A stretch of DNA of 64,000 nucleotides. Source: DATARH01 sp963705325. Its GTDB lineage: Bacteria > Pseudomonadota > Alphaproteobacteria > ATCC43930 > CGMCC-115725. Location: positions 3,100,001-3,164,000 of the forward strand of contig OY970069.1 of the NCBI GenBank assembly GCA_963705325.1, in the 5' to 3' direction. The notes under the pieces were generated by a model. That model searched no databases. It was not told where the DNA came from and was given only the letters and a program-made list of their open reading frames with translations. This document shows positions 1 to 8,262 of this stretch, piece after piece. A program made the translations under genes and the position numbers. The first letter of the stretch is position 1. Every line of letters starts with the position of its first letter.

Positions 1-1121
1 GGCATCTTGCGGTGCCCGGGAGCCAGGCGCCGCTGGTGACGCCCTTCGAGCACCGGATGGACGGCGATCAGCCGATCCGCCTCGAAGATGCGGATCTCGT
101 CGGCCAGGCTGTGCACCTCGACGACGCGTTTGCGGGTGGCGTCGGGCACGCTGTAGAAATTACCGCCGACGCTGACCATGCCCTCGTGCGAGACCCGCCG
201 TTCGAGCTTGAGCACGGCGCTGAACGGCACCAGCGGCAAGGACTGGAGTTTCTCCTCGGCGAAGGCCTCGTTGACGACGCGCCGGGTCGTCGCATGCACG
301 CGCGGGTTGGCCACGCTGCCGAGCCAATGGGCGAGCTGAGCGTTCAGATCGTCGAGATTTCGGAACGAGCGGGCGAGGTAGAAGTCCTCGCGGATATAGC
401 GGAACGGCCGCTCCACCTTGCCCTTGGTTTTGGCGCGATAGGGGCGGCAGGCCTTGGGATAAAAGCCGTAATGGCCGGCGAAGTCGATCAGCGCGCGGTT
501 GTAGACGATGTGAGCCTCACTGTCCTCGCCAATCACCGCGGTCTTCATCCGGTCGTAGAGGATCTCGCGCGGCACCCCGCCCAAGGCGGCAAAGGCGGCC
601 ATGTGGCAACGCAGGACGGTTTGCAGGTCCTGGTGGGCGACAAAGCGCGCCCAGATCAGCCGGCTGTAGCCGAGCACCAGCGAGAACAGCCAGACTTTCC
701 GCACCGCTTCGGGCTCGTCGGCATAGATCACCTCGAACTGGGCAAAGTCGACCTGTGCCTGCTCGCCCGGCGGGGTCTCAAAGCGCACCTCAAAGGGCGG
801 CGTCGGTGACGGCCGCACCTCGCGCAGAAAGTCGGTCACAGCGCTGTAGCCGCCGGCATAGCCGTGCTCGCGAATCTCGCGCAACAGCCGGCTGGCGGTG
901 AGGCCCGGATAGGCGGCGACCCGCTGCCGCAGATACGCCTCAAACGGCTCAAGCCGCCGCGCCCGCGGCTGTCGCGGGCCATAGCTCGGCGGCTCCAAGC
1001 CGCGCTCGATGTATTTGCGCACCGTCTTGCGATCGATGCCGATCCGGCGCGCGATCGCCGAGACGCTCAGTCCCTGCCGATGAAGATCCAAGATCATGAT
1101 GAGCTCCCCCAGTTGGATCAC
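1..1121 (-). CDS. istA: IS21 transposase IstA, 3' end cut by window edge
   Basis: DDE transposase of the IS21 family; works with the AAA+ helper IstB. The frame is open from 1121 to position 1 with no stop. Near the start the motif LSVSAIARRIGIDRKTVRKY is the helix-turn-helix; near the window edge GGNFYSVPDATRKRVVEVH matches the C-terminal region of the second IstA (39922-41184). I chose the GTG at 1121: a strong Shine-Dalgarno GGGAGGGGG lies just upstream, and the other copy has a GTG at the aligned position. An ATG further upstream is in a different frame, and this frame closes at 1149. It is similar to the second copy but clearly diverged, so the two are separate acquisitions. Confidence 0.85.
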   Translation of the reverse strand, partial: MIQLGELIMILDLHRQGLSVSAIARRIGIDRKTVRKYIERGLEPPSYGPRQPRARRLEPFEAYLRQRVAAYPGLTASRLLREIREHGYAGGYSAVTDFLREVRPSPTPPFEVRFETPPGEQAQVDFAQFEVIYADEPEAVRKVWLFSLVLGYSRLIWARFVAHQDLQTVLRCHMAAFAALGGVPREILYDRMKTAVIGEDSEAHIVYNRALIDFAGHYGFYPKACRPYRAKTKGKVERPFRYIREDFYLARSFRNLDDLNAQLAHWLGSVANPRVHATTRRVVNEAFAEEKLQSLPLVPFSAVLKLERRVSHEGMVSVGGNFYSVPDATRKRVVEVHSLADEIRIFEADRLIAVHPVLEGRHQRRLAPGHRKM

Positions 1122-1166
1122 CGTCCCCCTCCCGCCCTGCGGAAGGGATCATCGGACGGTGCGCCG

Positions 1167-1200
1167 CCCGGCTTCCCGGGGCGCGCCCCGGGAAGCCGGG
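1167..1200. repeat. Perfect 34-bp palindrome between IS21 end and istA
   Basis: Each half is the exact reverse complement of the other, with centre GGGGCG/CGCCCC. It sits between the IS terminus and the istA start. A palindrome of different outer sequence occupies the same place in the second IS21 copy at 39829-39864, so the symmetry is conserved rather than the bases. Confidence 0.85.
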
Positions 1201-1259
1201 CACCACACCTGGGGAATATTCAAACGGCGCTTCTGGGGAGAATCACTCCGGCGACGACA

Positions 1260-1844
1260 ATCGAGGCGCTTTATTGCCGACCGAACACGTCGAAACCCGC
1301 GCCGGGCCACAAGATCTACCCGTATTTGCTGCGTGGGCTGGCGGTCACGCGGGTCAACCAGGTGTGGGCGATGGACATCACCTACATCCCGATGGCGCGG
1401 GGCTTTGTCTACCTGGCGGCGGTGGTCGACTGGTTCAGCCGCCGGGTTCTGTCGTGGCGCGTGTCGATCACGATGGAAGTCGAGTTCTGCCTGGAGGCGG
1501 TCGCGGAGGCGCTCGCCAGGCATGGCAAGCCCGAGATTTTCAATACCGACCAGGGCAGCCAATTCACCGGCCAGGATTTCACTGGCCTGCTGATCGACAA
1601 CGCCATCGCGATCAGCATGGATGGCAGGGGCGCATGGCGCGACAACGTGTTTGTCGAGCGGCTCTGGCGCTCGGTCAAATACGAAGAGGTATATCTGCGA
1701 GCCTACGACAGCGTCGGCGAGGCGCGTGCTGCGCTCGGCCGGTATCTGGACTTCTACAACCGCAAGCGCCCGCATTCGAGCCTTGACGCTCGGACGCCGG
1801 ATCACGCCTATTTCGAACACCTGCCGCAGGTCGCGGCAGCATGA
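1260..1844 (+). pseudogene. IS3-family transposase OrfB, 5'-truncated by IS21
   Basis: The C-terminal catalytic part of an IS3 OrfB (rve integrase core). Visible DDE residues: first Asp in VWAMDITYIP, second Asp in FNTDQGSQFT, Glu in VERLWRSVKYEEVYL. The N-terminal end is replaced by IS21 sequence at 1259/1260. An open frame continues upstream from 864 through the IS21 antisense strand, but that part is fortuitous. Downstream (1845-about 1985) is the IS3 non-coding end, with the motif GGTTCCACTTATC; the exact end was not fixed. OrfA is absent. Confidence 0.85.
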
Positions 1845-2118
1845 ATTTCGCCGTCGTTTTCGGGGCGTCACTCTGGTCGGGCTACGCCCTCCCGGCGGGC
1901 CACCCCGAAAACGGCAGCCCACGACCCCAACCGGCAGAGGTTCCACTTATCAAAGGCGGAAACCTGTCCAGACAAAGCCGGCCACCACTGTGGTGCGCAT
2001 TTTTCTTGGGTAATGGCTTGAGGGGTGTGACACTGTTGATACAGGTAATCACTCGATTGTGGGCCACGTTGGAAGGAAGAGTTGTAAGTCGGGTCGATAG
2101 AGTAGGGGTGCGTTGTCG

Positions 2119-3174
2119 ATGTATCATAAGGGGACGTCCACTCTATGTGTTGTTGGAGTTTTACAAGTTATACCGGTTACTTATACTAACACATGTGCGG
2201 CCGAGCCAAAGTGGACGCCAGATCGTGTCGTGATTGTCGTTGAGGAAAATCGTTCTTATAAAAATTTAGCACCTGAACTTCGTTATCTGAACCAATTATC
2301 GCGAACAGGTGCGTGGTTTACAAACGCTCACGGAGTAGATCACCCATCACAGCCCAATTACCTCGCGCTTTTTTCTGGCGCAACACAGGGTACTGGATCA
2401 GAGGCCAAGCGAAGCCCGGATGGCTCTAACCCGATTATCAACGGGCACACACAGGTGGGCACCGACGAGCCAATAAAGGACACCCCGCTCAAGTCTCCCA
2501 ACCTCGGCGCAGCGCTTTTCCGCGCCGGATATAGTTTTGCGGGCTATTCTGAGGACCTCCCAGAGTTAGGTTTTACCGGCAGCTCTCATGAGGGCGCTCC
2601 GGGGAGTGGCGTTGACTACCAGCGCAAGCACAATCCATGGGTCAACTGGCAGGCCGTCAACGCCGGCGCCCTTGGCACAAATCAACTGCCATCAACGAGT
2701 AATTTGCCGTTTACGGTATTCCCGATAGACGCGTCTGGTTTTGCCAAATTGCCGACCGTTGCGTTCGTCGTCCCGAACCAAATTAACGATGGGCATACAA
2801 CACGTGCCGCATCGCCCGGAACTAATTATGAGAAGGTCATGGACGAGTGGCTTGAGCGTTACATCGAACCGTATCGTCAATGGGCATTAACCAACAACTC
2901 TCTTCTCATTATTACCTGGGATGAAGACGAGGACGATTACGTTCCGGTGAACGACGCAAATGGCAAACTGATCGCCAAGCGATACATCAACCATATCCCT
3001 ACTATTATGGCCGGGCAGGGGGTTTTACGAGGTAGCTATAACGAGTACATCGACCATTACACGATACTGCGCACCATCGAACACTTTTATGGGTTATCTC
3101 CGTTGGCGGTTGGAGATACACCGGCGACGCCCATTACCGAGGCTTTCTCAAACCCTAGACGCGCCAATCATTGA
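2119..3174 (+). CDS. Exported phosphoesterase / acid phosphatase family
   Basis: About 351 aa, resembling the phosphoesterase family that includes phospholipase C and AcpA-type acid phosphatases; probably hydrolyses phosphomonoesters or phospholipids outside the cytoplasm. Family marks: VVIVVEENRSY near the N-terminus (metal and nucleophile region), DHPSQPNYLALFSG, KHNPWVNW, VPNQINDGH and IITWDEDEDD near the C-terminus. The first 30 residues form a plausible if atypical signal peptide ending near CAA. A TTG at 2113 and an ATG at 2119 are both possible; the ATG is preferred. It follows an IS3 end and is AT-richer than the IS, so it may be native or co-acquired. The substrate is unknown. Confidence 0.8.
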   Translation: MYHKGTSTLCVVGVLQVIPVTYTNTCAAEPKWTPDRVVIVVEENRSYKNLAPELRYLNQLSRTGAWFTNAHGVDHPSQPNYLALFSGATQGTGSEAKRSPDGSNPIINGHTQVGTDEPIKDTPLKSPNLGAALFRAGYSFAGYSEDLPELGFTGSSHEGAPGSGVDYQRKHNPWVNWQAVNAGALGTNQLPSTSNLPFTVFPIDASGFAKLPTVAFVVPNQINDGHTTRAASPGTNYEKVMDEWLERYIEPYRQWALTNNSLLIITWDEDEDDYVPVNDANGKLIAKRYINHIPTIMAGQGVLRGSYNEYIDHYTILRTIEHFYGLSPLAVGDTPATPITEAFSNPRRANH

Positions 3175-3281
3175 GGTTGACGCAATGCTCGCGGCTCATG
3201 TCGGGCTTACTATTATAACCTGGCGGTGGGGACAGCCCTGGAACATTTCTTACGGTCGCGAAATCATCGCTCGATGTTCGG

Positions 3282-4028
3282 TTATTTGTTGGCTCGCAGC
3301 GTATACCAGGCGCAGCCTATCCATTCATGGATGGCATAGTAGCTGCGCAGCCAAGCTGATGCTTGAGGAAGAAACTCTCCCAATCCGAAGGTGGGTGCTT
3401 TATCCGGGGGGACCGGCGCCGGGGTCACGGCGATACCGAAGTGGGTGAACGCGATTATGGCTCGGCGCATATGCCAGGCGTGGGTGACCAGGTAGATCGA
3501 ATGAATATTTTGCGCCTTTAAAATCGTCCCGCTCAGTTGGGCGTTTTCCCAAGTAGTGCGCGAAGCAGTTTCGATCCAACGAGTAGGGACACCGAAATCT
3601 TGCAACAAACTCTGCGCCATTAGCTCGGCGACTGGCGGGCCTTCCTTGCTAATCACACCGCCGGTCACAAGGATAGGAAGGTGCGTCGAGCGGTAAAGCG
3701 CTGCTCCGGTGCGCATTCGCTCTAGGGTCAATAGTCCAATTTCTACCCGCGGTTCGCCCCCGCTGATATGCCGGATGTCTCCACTCAGAATGACGATTGC
3801 CGCTGGAGGCTCTCCTAGACTAGTGGTTGGCTGGGTGTTTTCGAGCAGAATCAAGAGATTGTCGGATATCGCCGGAATCGCAAAGACGAGTAGCCCGGAT
3901 AGACCAAATCCTGTAATCCACCGCCCGATTCGCCGATTGAGGCAGATCAGGGCAAAGCCCACAATTGCGATTAGAAGCAGGTTGACAGGGGGCAGGAGCA
4001 GGAAGGTGACAACAAACTTGGGCGTCAC
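3282..4028 (-). CDS. YdcF-family (DUF218) membrane protein
   Basis: 248 aa. Two N-terminal membrane segments (about residues 5-28 and 37-56) precede a DUF218/YdcF domain. Family signatures include AAIVILSGD, the LYRSTHLPILVTGG strand-loop, SRTTWENAQLS and IYLVTHAWHMRRA. Members such as ElyC and SanA act in envelope polysaccharide or lipid-carrier homeostasis; the exact reaction is not established. It runs opposite to the phosphoesterase, with the two genes ending about 110 bp apart. Confidence 0.85.
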   Translation of the reverse strand: MTPKFVVTFLLLPPVNLLLIAIVGFALICLNRRIGRWITGFGLSGLLVFAIPAISDNLLILLENTQPTTSLGEPPAAIVILSGDIRHISGGEPRVEIGLLTLERMRTGAALYRSTHLPILVTGGVISKEGPPVAELMAQSLLQDFGVPTRWIETASRTTWENAQLSGTILKAQNIHSIYLVTHAWHMRRAIIAFTHFGIAVTPAPVPPDKAPTFGLGEFLPQASAWLRSYYAIHEWIGCAWYTLRANK

Positions 4029-4131
4029 GTCATTCAGTCGTGATAAGTCTCATCGCTTTTCGAAACCCTTAGTAAGTGTTCGATGTCGATCAAGGCGCAC
4101 CTGCCAGCTTTCTTATGATTTCTGCGAATCC

Positions 4132-4512
4132 TTACGGATTGGGCATTGCTGGAAGTCCGCGGGCGTCCGAATAGAACTCGACGAGCATGTCCCCTTCAGA
4201 GATTTTCTTTTCATCGGCGCGCTCGGCCAGTTGAAGGCGGCGAGCAAGAGCCTCGTTCAATAGAGTCAAATAGGGGTAATCTACTTTTTGGTAAGCCGCG
4301 AGGATCCCCGGGTTTGAACATTGCACCGACCGTACGAAGCCCGGCATCAATCCCGACAAGCGCTTGGATCTGCACGCGTCGCCGATAGCCTGAACGTCTG
4401 CGCGTAGTTGACTTACCTGTTGGTCAGATAGCACCCGCGGCGGACTCTCATACCCGCTGCAGCCCGACACCATGGCTACCGCTAATATAACGGGGATTGC
4501 GCAGCGTACCAT
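4132..4512 (-). CDS. Small hypothetical lipoprotein
   Basis: 126 aa. The N-terminus MVRCAIPVILAVAMVSGC is a lipoprotein signal peptide with a lipobox ending at Cys18. The mature part has several Cys residues and a helical second half. I do not recognise a family. It is about 100 bp upstream of the YdcF-like gene on the same strand and could share its transcript. Confidence 0.65.
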   Translation of the reverse strand: MVRCAIPVILAVAMVSGCSGYESPPRVLSDQQVSQLRADVQAIGDACRSKRLSGLMPGFVRSVQCSNPGILAAYQKVDYPYLTLLNEALARRLQLAERADEKKISEGDMLVEFYSDARGLPAMPNP

Positions 4513-5090
4513 AATTCCCTCGACCGAGAGCGATTCGCGGCTAATTCAATCATGAATTTCGGTTAGCGGGAATCATAATCCCAATTTTCACCATCTAAGC
4601 GCGTGGGTGTGACGGGCTTCGAGGGATGATCCTGATTGCTTTTCATGTGCGGAATGACCTGTTCCGCCTGGCAATTGATCTGATCGGGGCACAGGCGAAG
4701 TCGGGAAAGCGATAGCCATTGGAAAGCAGGGCACGCGATGCGGCGCGCTCGCATCGCGTGCCCAACTTCCCCCAAAAAACTACCGAATCGGTCATTTGGA
4801 TCAGGCCCAGGACGACTTGCGACGCGTCGGCCAAAATGCACAAGGTCGACTTGGCTCTGAAGAGCGTGTTTGTGTCCGCTCCACCTGCTGGCGATCTGCA
4901 AGATTTTATTCGCAACGGCCTACGCACCCTAAGCCAAGCAGTCAAGGATATGTCGCAGGGCGAGCGGTTCGGGTTGATTTAGTTTGCCTATTCCTTTATT
5001 CTGGATTGAGGCTGTATTTAGACGCAACCGCCTCGGGGGCCGCGCTTTGGCGCGAATTGGGTGGGTGATTGCGGCGAGTGGGGAACTGAC
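4513..5090. other. Intergenic region before the EPS operon
   Basis: No convincing gene. Open frames on both strands have poor composition and overlap one another. The region holds a strong inverted repeat (4729-4763) and probably the promoter of the + strand EPS operon, which I could not place. Confidence 0.5.
4729..4763. repeat. Perfect 13-bp stem with 9-nt loop
   Basis: GGGCACGCGATGC, a 9-base spacer, then its exact reverse complement. There is no T-run on either strand immediately after it, so it is not a standard intrinsic terminator. It may be an operator, an RNA structural element or an IS relic. Confidence 0.75.
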
Positions 5091-5708
5091 GTGCGAAATA
5101 CTGGTCTTCAAGCCGGTCTGATGGTGATTGGTCTCGTCCTTGCAGGTTGCGCCCCATCTGGCCCGACGCTGCCACCGGCGCCGCCATCCTCTTCCTTGCC
5201 GTCATCTGCGTACCTGATCGGGGCGGGCGACTCATTACACATCTTTGTTTGGCGTAACCCTGAGCTCTCGGTTAGCGTACCAGTTCGCCCGGATGGACGT
5301 ATTTCGATGCCGCTTGTCGAGGATCTGGTCGCCGTCGGGAAGACCCCGACGATCTTGGCCCGCGAGATCGAGGACCGGCTCTCTAAATACGTTACCTCTC
5401 CGATCGTGACGGTGATGGCGACGCAATTCGTTGGTCCATTTGCTCAGCAAGTCCGGGTCATCGGCGAGGCGGCCACACCGCGAGCGCTTCCCTACCGCGC
5501 GAACATGACGGTGTTAGACGCATTGATTGAGGTCGGTGGCCTCACGAAGTATGCTGCGGGAAACCGCGCCATACTGGTCCGAACCGTAAACGATGTCCAA
5601 GAAACATATTCGCTCCATCTCAACAGCTTGATCAATGATGGCAATGTACAAGACAACGTTGCCCTGGCACCGGGCGACATTTTGATCATTCCGCAAACCT
5701 ACTTTTAA
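5091..5708 (+). CDS. Polysaccharide export outer-membrane lipoprotein (Wza/GumB type)
   Basis: About 205 aa. A lipobox (MVIGLVLAGC) is followed by a Pro-rich linker and a Poly_export domain: AYLIGAGDSLHIFVWRNPEL, VPVRPDGRISMPLVEDLVA, then a SLBB domain including VRVIGEAATPRALPYRANM and LAPGDILIIPQTYF at the C-terminus. It forms the outer-membrane channel for EPS export and is the usual first gene of XrtA-type EPS clusters. I chose GTG 5091, which gives VRNTGLQAG before the hydrophobic core; GTG 5061 and ATG 5121 are alternatives. Confidence 0.9.
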   Translation: MRNTGLQAGLMVIGLVLAGCAPSGPTLPPAPPSSSLPSSAYLIGAGDSLHIFVWRNPELSVSVPVRPDGRISMPLVEDLVAVGKTPTILAREIEDRLSKYVTSPIVTVMATQFVGPFAQQVRVIGEAATPRALPYRANMTVLDALIEVGGLTKYAAGNRAILVRTVNDVQETYSLHLNSLINDGNVQDNVALAPGDILIIPQTYF

Positions 5709-5780
5709 TGCTTTCATGCGGTCATCTCCGCTACGATCTCTCGCTGAGTGGCGGAGCCTGCAAATAGGGATCAACGCATA

Positions 5781-7343
5781 ATGAAGGGCATACCGCATGC
5801 GATGGTGCTTTCCTATGGAAGGCAACTGTGGCGGCATAAATGGTTGTCAATTGCGCTGGCGTGGCCGATCTGCGTCGTAGGCTGGGCGGTTATTGCGCTC
5901 CTTCCGCCTAAATACGAGTCGTCGACGCGGGTGTATGTGAATGCTGACCAGTTGTTGACGCCCATTCTGAGCGGCGTTGCTGTAAATGATGACCCGACCC
6001 GTCAAGTGGAATACTTGCAGCATACGCTTATTAGCCGGCCCAACCTCGAGCAGGTTATCCGTCTTAGCAATCTTGATCTCAGCGCCGGAAGTCAGGCAAG
6101 CGCGGCGGATCGAGAAAAGATATTACAGGGGCTGGTTCGAGAAGTCGCGTTAAAGCCGCAAACTGAAAATTTGATTGCGATCACTTATCGTAATCCGGAC
6201 CCTGTCGTTGCGAAAAACGTTGTGAGCGCCCTGCTAACGGTATTTTCCGAAAACACGACGGGAGTTAACCGGGATGAGATGCAAAATGCGAAGCGCTTCC
6301 TTAGCCAGGAGATACAGGAGTACGAAGACCAACTTCGCGCTGCAGAAAAACGCCGCGCTGAATTTCATCAGAAATACATCGATCTCCTGCCGGGGCTCGA
6401 CGGGGCGGTATCGCGCGTGGATGCAGTACGAGATGCGGTTGCCAAACTTCAATTGCAAATAGCAGACGCGCAAGCAAAGCGCGACTCTTTGCAGCACGAG
6501 CTCGACGGGGTGCCGAAATTTCTCAATGTAGATGCTGTTGCACCACAAGTGATTGTTGCCGGAAAGCCGGTGACTGCCCGGGCAGAGCTTGAAGATGCGG
6601 TTTCGCAACTCGAAGAGCTGCAGACGCGGTTCACCGATCTATATCCAGACGTTATCTATCTCAAACAACGAATAGCCGCGCTCCAGGCTCGAGTAGCAAA
6701 TGAGGCTTCGCACCCTAACCCCAATCGTCCAAAGACGGACATTGCCAATCCGGTTTATGATCAGGTCAAAATACGTCTGGTTGAGGCTGAGACGACACTG
6801 GCATCACTGCAGCGCGGGCTAAAGCAGGCCAAAGACGATCAGACTGTTCTCGAACAAAAGGCGCTGGACACACCGGGCGTGATGGCGCAGGCGCAGGATC
6901 TCGATCGCGATTATGCGACTAAGAAGAAGAGTTACGAGGAATTGTTGCAACGACGCGAGCAGACCCTCATCGGTGAGGCCGCGGATACAAAGGCTGAAAA
7001 GATCCAGTTCCGCGTCATCGATGCGCCGCAAATCCCGATTGCTCCCGCAGCGCCGAACAAACCACTGTTATTGCTGGGCGTTTTTGCGCTTGCGATCGGT
7101 GCCGCAATTGCGGCACCGATCGCTCTCTTCCAGTTTGATAAATCATTCTCGACTGTCAGCGCGTTGCGAGAGTTGGGCCTCCCGGTTCTCGGAAGCGTGT
7201 CGAGACTCACATTTCCTGGTGCGCGTCGTCGTACTCGGATTCAGGTTGGTGCACTTTGCGCCAGTGCGGGTGCCCTAGTAGCGATTTTCGGGGTCTTGTG
7301 GGTTTCTACCATTCATATTTACGGATTGGGCCTAAGTTTATGA
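5781..7343 (+). CDS. XrtA-type chain-length determinant (Wzz/GumC)
   Basis: About 520 aa inner-membrane co-polymerase controlling EPS chain length. An N-terminal transmembrane segment (around residues 23-43) precedes the Wzz domain (YESSTRVYVNADQLLTPILSG without the last residues is typical of the XrtA variant). A long periplasmic coiled coil covers roughly residues 170-400, and there are two C-terminal membrane segments. It has no cytoplasmic kinase domain; that function is the next gene, which overlaps by 4 bp (ATGA). ATG 5781 is preferred over GTG 5748 because AGGGA lies at a suitable distance upstream. Confidence 0.9.
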   Translation: MKGIPHAMVLSYGRQLWRHKWLSIALAWPICVVGWAVIALLPPKYESSTRVYVNADQLLTPILSGVAVNDDPTRQVEYLQHTLISRPNLEQVIRLSNLDLSAGSQASAADREKILQGLVREVALKPQTENLIAITYRNPDPVVAKNVVSALLTVFSENTTGVNRDEMQNAKRFLSQEIQEYEDQLRAAEKRRAEFHQKYIDLLPGLDGAVSRVDAVRDAVAKLQLQIADAQAKRDSLQHELDGVPKFLNVDAVAPQVIVAGKPVTARAELEDAVSQLEELQTRFTDLYPDVIYLKQRIAALQARVANEASHPNPNRPKTDIANPVYDQVKIRLVEAETTLASLQRGLKQAKDDQTVLEQKALDTPGVMAQAQDLDRDYATKKKSYEELLQRREQTLIGEAADTKAEKIQFRVIDAPQIPIAPAAPNKPLLLLGVFALAIGAAIAAPIALFQFDKSFSTVSALRELGLPVLGSVSRLTFPGARRRTRIQVGALCASAGALVAIFGVLWVSTIHIYGLGLSL

Positions 7344-8227
7344 ACAGTCGAACAGGCTTGATAGAACGTGCGGCTGCGCGATTGCGGGATGCCAATGACC
7401 CGGTTGTTCCAGCGCCAGTTGCACCCGTACCATCGGAAGCGCCGGTACCCTTTCGCGCTACAGTGGCACCGCTGGCTCGCAAAATCGTGCTCGACCGGGT
7501 TCATCTTGCTCAGATGGGGATTATGATGCCATGGGCGAGTACGGCCCGAATTGTTGAAGAGTATCGTACTGTCAAGCGAAACATCATCGCAAGCTGGCAA
7601 TCGTCGGATTCGGAAACGGGAAATTATCGGCCGCGGGTCATTATGGTAACAAGCGCCCGCCCGCGTGAAGGGAAGACGTTTAGTTCGGTCAATTTGGCAC
7701 TTGCCTTCGCCGCTGATGAGAATCTCGCTACCGTGCTTATCGATGCTGATGCGATGCGACGAGATTGCGCGAGAGTCCTATCAATACCAGAGGAGCCGGG
7801 CTTCACCGACTTGCTTGCTGGAAAGGGCGCTCTGTCGGACACGCTAATCCAAACCGACCTTCAGAACCTATTGGTTCTCCCATCTGGTCCGTCAGGTGCT
7901 CACGTTCCTGAGCTTCTTCACGGCCCAGGGCCGGGTGCGCTTTTTGATGAAATCGCCAAGCGCTACCCCAACCATGTAATTATTTTGGATACGCCGCCAT
8001 GCTTGGCGAGCACGGACCCCGCTGCACTTGCGCCGATCGCAGGTCAAATTGTGTTTGTTATTGAAGCTGAGCATACCCAGCGGGAAGAAATAGACGCAGC
8101 GCTTAGTTTGATCAGCAGCTGCCCTCGGATCAGTTTGTTACTTAACTTAATTCCGCCTGGGGCTAATGAGCACTTTGGCTCTTATTCATACTATTACCAA
8201 CCTCAGAAATCTGACGCTAAAGTATAA
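7340..8227 (+). CDS. XrtA-associated tyrosine autokinase (CpsD/CapB type)
   Basis: 295 aa bacterial tyrosine kinase acting with the chain-length determinant to regulate EPS polymerisation. Walker A SARPREGKTFSSVNLA at about residues 104-119, Walker A' VLIDADAMRRD, Walker B VIILDTPP. The C-terminus has a Tyr cluster (YSYYYQ), the expected autophosphorylation site. The start ATG overlaps the stop of the preceding gene, indicating coupled translation. Confidence 0.92.
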   Translation: MNSRTGLIERAAARLRDANDPVVPAPVAPVPSEAPVPFRATVAPLARKIVLDRVHLAQMGIMMPWASTARIVEEYRTVKRNIIASWQSSDSETGNYRPRVIMVTSARPREGKTFSSVNLALAFAADENLATVLIDADAMRRDCARVLSIPEEPGFTDLLAGKGALSDTLIQTDLQNLLVLPSGPSGAHVPELLHGPGPGALFDEIAKRYPNHVIILDTPPCLASTDPAALAPIAGQIVFVIEAEHTQREEIDAALSLISSCPRISLLLNLIPPGANEHFGSYSYYYQPQKSDAKV

Positions 8228-8262
8228 CGTGTCACGGAATAAAAATTCTTAGGCCGTCATAT

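Larger units (their letters stand above)
1..1259 (-). mobile_element. IS21-family element, copy 1 (right part outside window)
   Basis: Contains istA reading leftward and one terminus. The outer end read inward begins TGTCGTCGCCGGAGTGATTC, matching the terminus of the complete IS21 copy at 39771. A second CCCCAG-type internal repeat follows about 30 bp inward, as expected of the multiple terminal repeats of IS21 elements. istB and the other end lie beyond the window edge, so the target duplication cannot be tested. The element is inserted in an IS3-family transposase gene that resumes at 1260. Confidence 0.85.

Noticed and set aside
12..809. 265-codon + strand frame at the left edge
   Set aside because: It is antisense to istA, whose frame is open throughout with family motifs; the + frame lacks recognisable domains.
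864..1844. 326-codon + strand open frame as one protein
   Set aside because: The first 132 codons are the antisense of IS21 istA; only the part from 1260 is IS3 transposase.
4563..4982. Small frames on both strands in the 4.5-5.0 kb gap
   Set aside because: Overlapping, no ribosome site, no domain, and disrupted by the inverted repeat.
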